Shown here: positions 1-7,000 of the stretch, piece after piece | Layout: each line of letters starts with the position of its first letter | Position numbering within the stretch: the first letter of the stretch is position 1 | Origin: an uncultured Flavobacterium sp. | GTDB taxonomy: Bacteria > Bacteroidota > Bacteroidia > Flavobacteriales > Flavobacteriaceae | Assembly: GCA_945957245.1 (NCBI GenBank) | Contig: CAMFLD010000086.1 | Location: forward strand, 1-9,099 | Reading direction: 5' to 3' | Length of the DNA: 9,099 nt | The notes under the pieces: generated by a model | Databases searched by the model: none | What the model saw: only the letters and a program-made list of their open reading frames with translations | What the model was told of the DNA's origin: nothing | Position numbers and translations under genes: made by a program

Positions 1-33
1 TTACTTTGGTAGTTGTCCTGTTTATTTTGGCAT

Positions 34-61
34 AAAGCTTATGCAGTTTTGCATAAGCTTT
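34..61. terminator. Hairpin of repeat unit 1, possible terminator (loop GTTT)
   Basis: Arms 34-45 and 50-61 are the same perfect 12-bp pair as in unit 2, but the plus-strand loop is GTTT, the reverse complement of AAAC. It could act as a second, back-up terminator behind the hairpin at 97-124, or be part of a longer repeat array. No long T-run follows it on either strand. Confidence 0.4.
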
Positions 62-96
62 GTTTACTTTGGCAGTTGTCCTGTTTATTTTAGCAG

Positions 97-124
97 AAAG
101 CTTATGCAAAACTGCATAAGCTTT
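97..124. terminator. Hairpin of repeat unit 2, possible terminator (loop AAAC)
   Basis: Arms AAAGCTTATGCA (97-108) and TGCATAAGCTTT (113-124) are perfect 12-bp reverse complements around AAAC on the plus strand. It lies 21 bases after the stop codon of the 241-residue gene, so it is the first structure its transcript would meet. On the minus strand the T-run after the stem is short (CTTT then CTGC), so termination in that direction may be weak. On the plus strand it is followed by T-rich DNA (TGTTTTATTTTCTTTTA), a better terminator for a gene arriving from the left. Confidence 0.5.
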
Positions 125-145
125 GTTTTATTTTCTTTTATAGGG

Positions 146-871
146 TTATATTTTTTTGAATCTTATTTTTGAAATTGCTTTGTATTGCGCCGAGTTTGAA
201 TCAAGGATTGCAAACAGATAATCTTTGGCCTTGTTGAAAGTATCTACAAGATTATTTTCAGAAAGGTATACTGTATTGTTTCTTATTGCACGGGCATTAT
301 TTAATGGGATAAATGTATTGGCTACCTGTTGTGTTGCCTGCAACATCCGGAGTCTTTCTGCCTGAAGTGTAGTTACTTTATATTCTGTTTCATTTGGATT
401 GTAATTAGGGGTGTTTTGAAGTAATGAGATTAGCATATCCATATTATTGGTACGCTGGTCATAACTCATCTGTGAGGTTGAGTATTGTTTTTTTTCTTCG
501 GTAGCATCTGTTGTTTGAGAATGGTTTACTTTACGTATTCCTTTCAACTTTCGGGCAATGGTCATGAAATCCTCCAGTTGTATATTTGTTATTCCTTCCG
601 TGGCTTTATAAACTTTACGCAGTTTTGTTATTTTTTTACTGATTGGGGCAAATATGATTTCCCTGTTATCAACAGCTACAGAATAAGGAGCAACTAAATT
701 GTTAACTGTTGCCTGTTGAGAAAATGAATCAGTGTAAATAGTTTGAAGGTTTGCTAAAAGTAGTTTTGGATTGTTGGGATTGTAAACGTCACCTAATTCG
801 ATGATATGGGTATTTAATAGGTTTGCATTTGCGATGTTTTTTGCATGTCCTTTTTCTGATGTTGAAGCCAT
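146..871 (-). CDS. Conserved Bacteroidota hypothetical protein with two similar halves, function unknown
   Basis: A complete 241-residue protein starting at ATG (869-871) and ending with TAA (146-148). The leader before the ATG is A-rich (AAAAATAAC) without a clear Shine-Dalgarno, which is normal in Bacteroidota. I recognise the type: the opening MAS-SEKGHAKN, a central 'S-Q-SYD-R--N---LI-LL' (about 132-151), 'NAR-IRN--VY' (about 192-202), and an end like 'S-QYK-IS-I-F'. It belongs to a family common in Bacteroidota with no function I know. It has no signal peptide, membrane segment or cysteine, is largely helical in appearance, and is probably cytoplasmic. Residues 30-90 align without gaps to 157-217 (both start with YNPN, share L-Q, V-N, P, A and R at matching places), which suggests an internal duplication. 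The end is basic (KIRFKKI). It lies 178 bp downstream of the giant gene, behind a terminator and with a possible promoter of its own, so it is probably not in one operon with it. A function cannot be assigned from sequence. Confidence 0.85.
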   Translation of the reverse strand: MASTSEKGHAKNIANANLLNTHIIELGDVYNPNNPKLLLANLQTIYTDSFSQQATVNNLVAPYSVAVDNREIIFAPISKKITKLRKVYKATEGITNIQLEDFMTIARKLKGIRKVNHSQTTDATEEKKQYSTSQMSYDQRTNNMDMLISLLQNTPNYNPNETEYKVTTLQAERLRMLQATQQVANTFIPLNNARAIRNNTVYLSENNLVDTFNKAKDYLFAILDSNSAQYKAISKIRFKKI

Positions 872-908
872 GTTATTTTTAGAATTTATAATTTGAATTT
901 TTTAGTAA

Positions 909-938
909 TGAAAGTATAAAGCCAATACCCATTTCAAA
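909..938 (-). promoter_or_regulatory. Candidate Bacteroidota-type promoter for the 241-residue protein gene
   Basis: On the minus strand, TTTG (938-935) is followed after 18 bases by TACTTTCA (916-909), about 37 bases upstream of the ATG at 871. The known Bacteroidota sigma-factor consensus is TTTG, about 19 bases, then TAnnTTTG. The -33 part fits well and the -7 part only partly (TA and TT match, the end does not). The position between an upstream terminator and the gene is right, but AT-rich DNA gives such matches easily. Confidence 0.3.
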
Positions 939-1004
939 ACTTTGGCATGTATTATTTAGAAACCAACTGAATTGAGATTTAAGGGATTGATGTTATTTAT
1001 AATT

Positions 1005-1041
1005 AAAAGGAGTTGTTTTAGAAATTAAAACAACTCCTTTT
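1005..1041 (-). terminator. Strong hairpin terminator after the giant surface-protein gene
   Basis: Arms 1005-1020 (AAAAGGAGTTGTTTTA) and 1026-1041 are perfect 16-bp reverse complements around a 5-base loop (1021-1025). Read on the minus strand, the hairpin begins 8 bases after the stop codon at 1050, and its descending arm ends CTCCTTTT followed by the AT-rich AATTATAAAT. The run of A and T on both sides would let it work in either direction. It separates the two genes and argues against shared transcription. Confidence 0.8.
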
Positions 1042-1049
1042 TTTATTTA

Positions 1050-4000
1050 TTAATGTTTAATGGTACTTGTAGCTGGGTTTGTAATAATGCAATTTCTACA
1101 AACTTTTGGTCTGTAAATGAATGTAATATACTTCGTTACCCCGGCAGCAAATGTTTGAGTGGTCTCATAATCTCCTGTTGTTGCATTGAGTGTCATCAAT
1201 ACCTCTGATTGATTTGCATTGATTGCAAAATCCGGATTATCATTAATAACCATATAGAGGCTATTTGGATTGGTGCTAACCGGGATGGCAGGTAATTTTG
1301 TTGCACTTGTTGTACTGGCACTACCCGGAACGGTAATTAAAACAGAAGGATTGGTCCCCGTTGTTGTAATTTTCCATTGCCTTGAAATCCTTTTGGCACA
1401 ACTGTTTGTATATGTATACAACACTGGCTGATGTACTACAGGAGTTGTCGAAGAAGTTATCCATCCGTTTGTATTTACATCTCCATTATCATCTCCAATA
1501 GCGATATACGTTTGGTTGTTAGCCCATACCGTTTTATCCTGGCTGTTTTCTGCATTAATGGCACCGTCAACACTAATCTTTAACATGCTTCCGGTTAAGG
1601 CTGATGTAGACTGGTTCTGATAAAAGCAACCTGCAATGTCATTTCCGACACCAAAAACCCTATTACCATAACTGGAAATATCGTAAATTGTTGTAGTGGC
1701 TGCATTTGTACCGTCATAGTTTGGCGTAAAGTAATTATGCGCAAGGGTTTGACCATATTTAAGTGCTAAATAGGAGTTTGTAATCTGTGTTTCTACAACA
1801 GATAAACTCCGATTATAAGTTATTCCTTCGGCCAATCCTTTATTATAAACACCAGCTACTCCCGGAGTTATTGATCCAAATCTCAAGTTGTAATCACTTG
1901 CTGAAGGCAAATCTGCAGCAGTTAATGTGGCGCTTGTTCCCATTACACCATTGTTCCAGGAAGTATGGTTTTTTGTTGCTGAAGTGCTTCCGGGCGAAGT
2001 ATTTGCCACAAGTATATTTGGAGTACCATTTGAAGAGGCAGGATATACGTTAGTAGCATCATTAAAATAAGCATTGTTGCCAGCTAAACCAGTTCTCCTG
2101 AAAGGGCTTGAAGCTCTTCCGAATCCCATGATGTCTCTAGTTGAATCATTACCTACTGCGAATGTAGTTCCAGCATTTACAGCATAAACAGAAGTTTGTG
2201 TTAATGCAAGTTTTTCAAAATAGGTTGTTCCTGTTAGAGGTAGGTATCGGTTATAGTTAAATAATGTAGCAGACCCTGCCGTAACATTGACAGATGTACT
2301 GGAAGGCGCATAGGATAAGGTATAACCGTTTGGAGAGTCATCAGTAATACTAATTACAGCACCAATTCCCTTGTTATTTAGTTTATACCAACTGGTAAGA
2401 CCATCAGTAATACCACCGGGAGCCAAACACATGATGCCTGTTGCAAAAGTGTAATAGTTTCCATCTGCAAAATCATAAGTAATACTCCATTTAGTAGCAT
2501 TTGGCAATACATCTGGTAACATCTCCTTGACAGCTATAGGATTTTTAAAATTAGCTGTTGTAGAAACAATCAGATATACAGAAGAACTTGTTGTAGCACC
2601 CGCTGGTAATTTAGCTGTTGACAGACTACCATTACCAGTTACTTCCAGATAAACAGAACCAACAGTTCCAGTTTCCTTAACCCTCCAAGTACGTGTCAAA
2701 CGAACTAAGTTACCAAATGTTGCATCAGTAATTTTGTCCACACCCGTCCAAACCAGGGCTTTGTTGTCATCACCAAATACCTCGAAGGATTTGTTAACTG
2801 TAAATGAAGCAGTATTGGCTTGATTGTTAGCAGCCAAACCATTGACTGGGTCATTGGATATCTTCACCATCATGCCTGTTTCTGAACTTCTGGATTGTTT
2901 TTGTTCGAAAGCTGAGCAGTCATCCCTTCCGATACCGGTAATCCTGTTCCAGTGGGTTACATAGTTAAACGTTTGTGTGGTACCGTCGCTGGCAACATAT
3001 GCCCCGCCCATAGCTGTTTTATCCAATGTGAAACCATATTTGGTTGCAGCATATGAGTGTATCCTCCTCATTTCGGGAGTCGTTACAGCTCCTAAATCGG
3101 TACCGAATATGGTAAATTCACCCAAAATAAAGTTAGCCGCACTACCTGTTCCGTCCAGCCTGTTACTTCCTATCCTAAATTGACCACTAACGTTGTTAGT
3201 ATCATTATTACCGGTATTACCCGTACCTACTGTTGCCAGATTACTGTACAACCTCCAACTGCCTCCAACAGTATTGGCATACGTATAAATTTCAGGAGTA
3301 GTTAATGTAGGTATTCTGAATAGGGGAGCAGTATTATCATTACTCCAAAAGGCTTGAGGACGTTCTAAAGCTGTTTTCCTATAACTGGCACCCAAAGGCC
3401 CATCGTGGTACCAAAAAACGTTTTGATTTCCTCCAGTATTAACTACAGCGCCACTTAGCATGCTGGTCATTTGAGTAGTTGTTCTATAATCCGTGGTATT
3501 AATGTTACCGGATGAGGCTAAAACATCATCTACCCCATCAAATAAAATACCGGCATTATAGTTAAAGCTACCCGGCTGGTAGGTTGGGTTGTACGCTGAA
3601 TTCACCTCTTCCACATCTGCAAAAGTCGCATAGGCCTTGAGGTTGTTGATACTTTTTACAGGGTCTCCTGCATTAACCGCTCTTGTAGTTTGAGCTACAT
3701 CTGTATATATATCATAGTCTGAGTTGAACCATGTAGTTAAGCCAGCAGTTACCCCACCAGGCCCTGCCGGTATATACCCCATGGTAAAATACTGCCCATT
3801 GGTAAATGTGATATTATTAAAATATACTACTCCTTGCGAATATGTGTTGTATTTATAAACCGTAGCGTTAGTAAAATCAGTAGTATTACTCACTAACAAT
3901 ACGGGTCTATATAGTGAGGCGTTGATGATAACCAATCCTTTTTTACCTAAAGAAACTGTCACTGCCCCCGGATTGTTAACGGTTTGTACCTGCCAGATAC

Positions 4001-7000
4001 GATCAAAATGGGTATAACAACTGGCTAAGCTGGCGGGAATATCTGAGTAGTTTGATAAAAAGGTTACTGAACCATTATTGTTGCTAAATGTTAAAAATGA
4101 TTTATTGTTAGCAAAAGTATTGACATTTGTTAAATTACTACTGCTGATTCCCCCAATACCTACACCCACGATATCTGATCCATCCGTACTGGTACTTTGT
4201 TTTTGGTTTAAGTTTCCACAATCGTCTCTACCAATCCCTGTTATATCATATTTATAAGTGGTATTTAATGAAGCATTCCAGATAATAGTGCCATCACTTG
4301 CTATATAATTAGTTGGGGTGGTTTGATCTAAGGTGATACCCCATTTTATGGCTAAATAAGAGTTTACTTTTTGGCGTTCAATAGTTGATAACTGCCATGG
4401 ATAATAGAGTATTTCATTAATATTACCATTCCAGCCATTTGCGATTTGTCCGTCTGGTGTATTTCCTAAAGTAAGGTTTTTATTATCATTCATGTAAACA
4501 GGCCAGTTGGCTTGTGCTGCACTACCTCTGAGTAACAAATCTCCATAACCGAATGCTCCTGAACCTCCAAGATAATCGTATTGCAATACATGTGCTACAG
4601 CTGATGAGCCTGAGTAATAGGCAGCTCCCAAACTATAACCTGAAAATCCATTTACACCTCCCCAGACCGCTAGTTGTTCAGCGTTTGTTTTACCAACTGC
4701 AAAACCATTAAAGGTAGCATTGTCAACTCCATATCCAGTAAGGATTTCATTACCACCAGTAGCTCCTATTGAAGCTACACCAACTACCGATCGATTTTGA
4801 GAACCATAAGGGAACCCTGAAAGATAAGTAGCTGTATTACTCCATTTATTGTCAATGGAATAAACACTCGGATTGAAATTTTGAAGATAAGTAGCATTCG
4901 TTGAATAATAGTTTCCTGTACCCGTTGCCTGATTGGTAAGATGATTATTATTACCACTTAGGTCATTCCAGGTACTTACCGTATTTCCGTCAGCAATAGT
5001 ACTTGCCAGCAGTGCATCATCAGATGCAAACCAAGCGGAAAGACCAGTTGGAGCTGTGTAAAAATTAGCATCAGGAATTGCAGAAAATGAACTTCCTGAA
5101 CCATTATTCCATTGTAAATCAAAATTTTGACCTCCTGAAATTTCTCTTCCCCTAATGATGATATCATGATAACCCGCCGCTAAATTTACATTTCCTGTAG
5201 TAAAAGTTCCAGTAGATGCTTGGTCTATAAGCATTACCCCATCAATGATTAAAGCAAATTCATCATCTGTGGCATTGGCTCTAAACTGATAATTTGCTGA
5301 TCCGGAAACATTTAAAATACCGGTTAATTCTACTGCATAATTATCACTGATTTTTTGGATAGGGAATGCATGGAACGAAGTTGCATTGTTGTAATAACCG
5401 GTTCCTAATAAAGTAGGACTGTAAGCTCCAAATCCAGTCGCAATGGAACCCGCAGTTCCATTAGTAGAATAAAGTTTATAAGCCAAGCCATTTACATTAT
5501 TAGTTGTGGTACCACTTACTGTTGTTATGGATATTCCTGTAGGTTTACTTATCCCTGCAGGATAGGCTAACGTATAGCATAATGTGAAGACAACTCCATC
5601 CGGTAAGGATATATTGTTAAAAGTAGCTACCCCTCCGTTTATAGCTGTAGGAGTTATCAATGTTGTAGTGCCCGTAGTAAAAGTATTATCACCCGCGCTG
5701 TTTATGGCTAATTTCACATTGGTCCAATTGCTTTGTACAATATTATTGTTATCTCCAATGGTTAATTGTAAAGTATTGGTAACATTGTTTGTGTTTTTTA
5801 CTTTCCAGTTGCGAATATAGCGGTAGGCATTACAGCTGGCAGTACTATAACCTGTTGGAATATTGCTGTTAGTCCCCGACAATGCTCCACCATCGTTTGC
5901 AATCATTAAAAATTGCTTGTTTGTACTAAAACTACCTGTATTATAGGCGTTGTTTGCAGCTATAGCTGTCAATCCCACAGCCACGTTATCCGTACTATCA
6001 CCTAATTTAGATTGTTTTTGCATTAGGCCAGAGCAATCGTCCCTACCAATACCGAACATTCCATATTTGTAGGTGGCATTACCAAGCCAAGGTTTAGTTA
6101 TTCCATCGCTTGCCAGATAATCGGAAGCAGTAGTACCACTACCGTTTGCCAAAGGGGTACTGTACTTTATTGCCAGATAGGTATTTACTCTTGTAAGCTC
6201 AGCAGCAGATAAATCCCATGGATAATAAATAACTTCATTCATAGTACCATTCCACCCGTTGCTGCCAAAAGATGGGGCGGTACCCATAAATAATTCTCCT
6301 TGTGTAGCGTTAAGAGTCGTGAACCATGTTTTAGTTGCGGTACCATTTAATGCATTATTAAGATAGAGTGTTGCATTATTGGTTGTTGCAATATTATTGT
6401 TTTTATAAATCCCTCCCATTAATTGCGTAGAAGCTGTTGCAGTAAAGGCTACGGGAGAACCATTAAGGGCCGTGTTATAGCCATACAAGAGTAAAGAACC
6501 ACTACCTGAAGCCTTACCAATACCAAACATATCGTCATTAATCGCTGAACCATAACCAGAAAGCAATCGCATAGTCGCTTCATTGGTGGCAGAGCCTATT
6601 CCGACAATGGTTTTAGCCTGTTTTCCGTAAGCAAACCCTTGTAAATAATTACCAATTTTAAACCAGCCACTACCCCCAACACTAATGGAAGGATTGTAAT
6701 TAATGATATATGTGTTATCGGTTTTAAAATAAACAGGACTTCCACTATTATAAGTAGCATCATTACCATTACCACTTTGGTCTATCCAGGTTTTACCAAC
6801 TAGTGAAACACCATCACTTAATGCACTGAAGTTACTGTCATCTGTTTTATACCACGCAGAAGGACCTGTTGGAGATACAAAGAAATTAGTGTCTGGTATA
6901 GCTACGAAAGCGCCTCCCGAACCACTATTCCATGTTAGGTTAAACGTTTGTGCTCCTGATAATTCTCTTCCCCGAATAATAATATCGTGGTAACCTGTAC

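Larger units (their letters stand above)
1..126. repeat. Two tandem copies of a 63-bp unit, each ending in a hairpin
   Basis: Units 1-63 and 64-126 align without gaps and differ at 7 of 63 positions: 10/73 (t/c), 29/92 (g/a), 33/96 (t/g), and all four bases of the hairpin loop (46-49 and 109-112). Each unit is a 33-base leader followed by a palindrome. The first copy begins exactly at the window edge, so more copies may lie to the left. The DNA after 126 is T-rich but no longer matches the unit. The array lies just downstream of the stop codon at 146. Its role is unknown; it may be a spacer, terminator cluster or small non-coding mobile repeat. Confidence 0.85.

Noticed and set aside
1..126. 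CRISPR array
   Set aside because: There are only two units, the whole 63 bp is repeated with no unique spacers between repeats, and no cas gene is near.
485..697. Plus-strand open frame of 70 codons opposite the 241-residue gene
   Set aside because: It is an F/Y-rich shadow of the A-rich sense gene, without a recognisable domain or start context.
872..1004. Small RNA or riboswitch in the intergenic gap
   Set aside because: Apart from the terminator hairpin at 1005-1041 and a weak promoter match, I see no stable paired structure or known motif in these bases.
4976..5167. Second minus-strand frame inside the giant gene (63 codons), and similarly 7064-7252
   Set aside because: Both overlap well-supported PA14/LamG sequence in the correct frame, which continues uninterrupted, so they are out-of-frame shadows and not signs of a frameshift.
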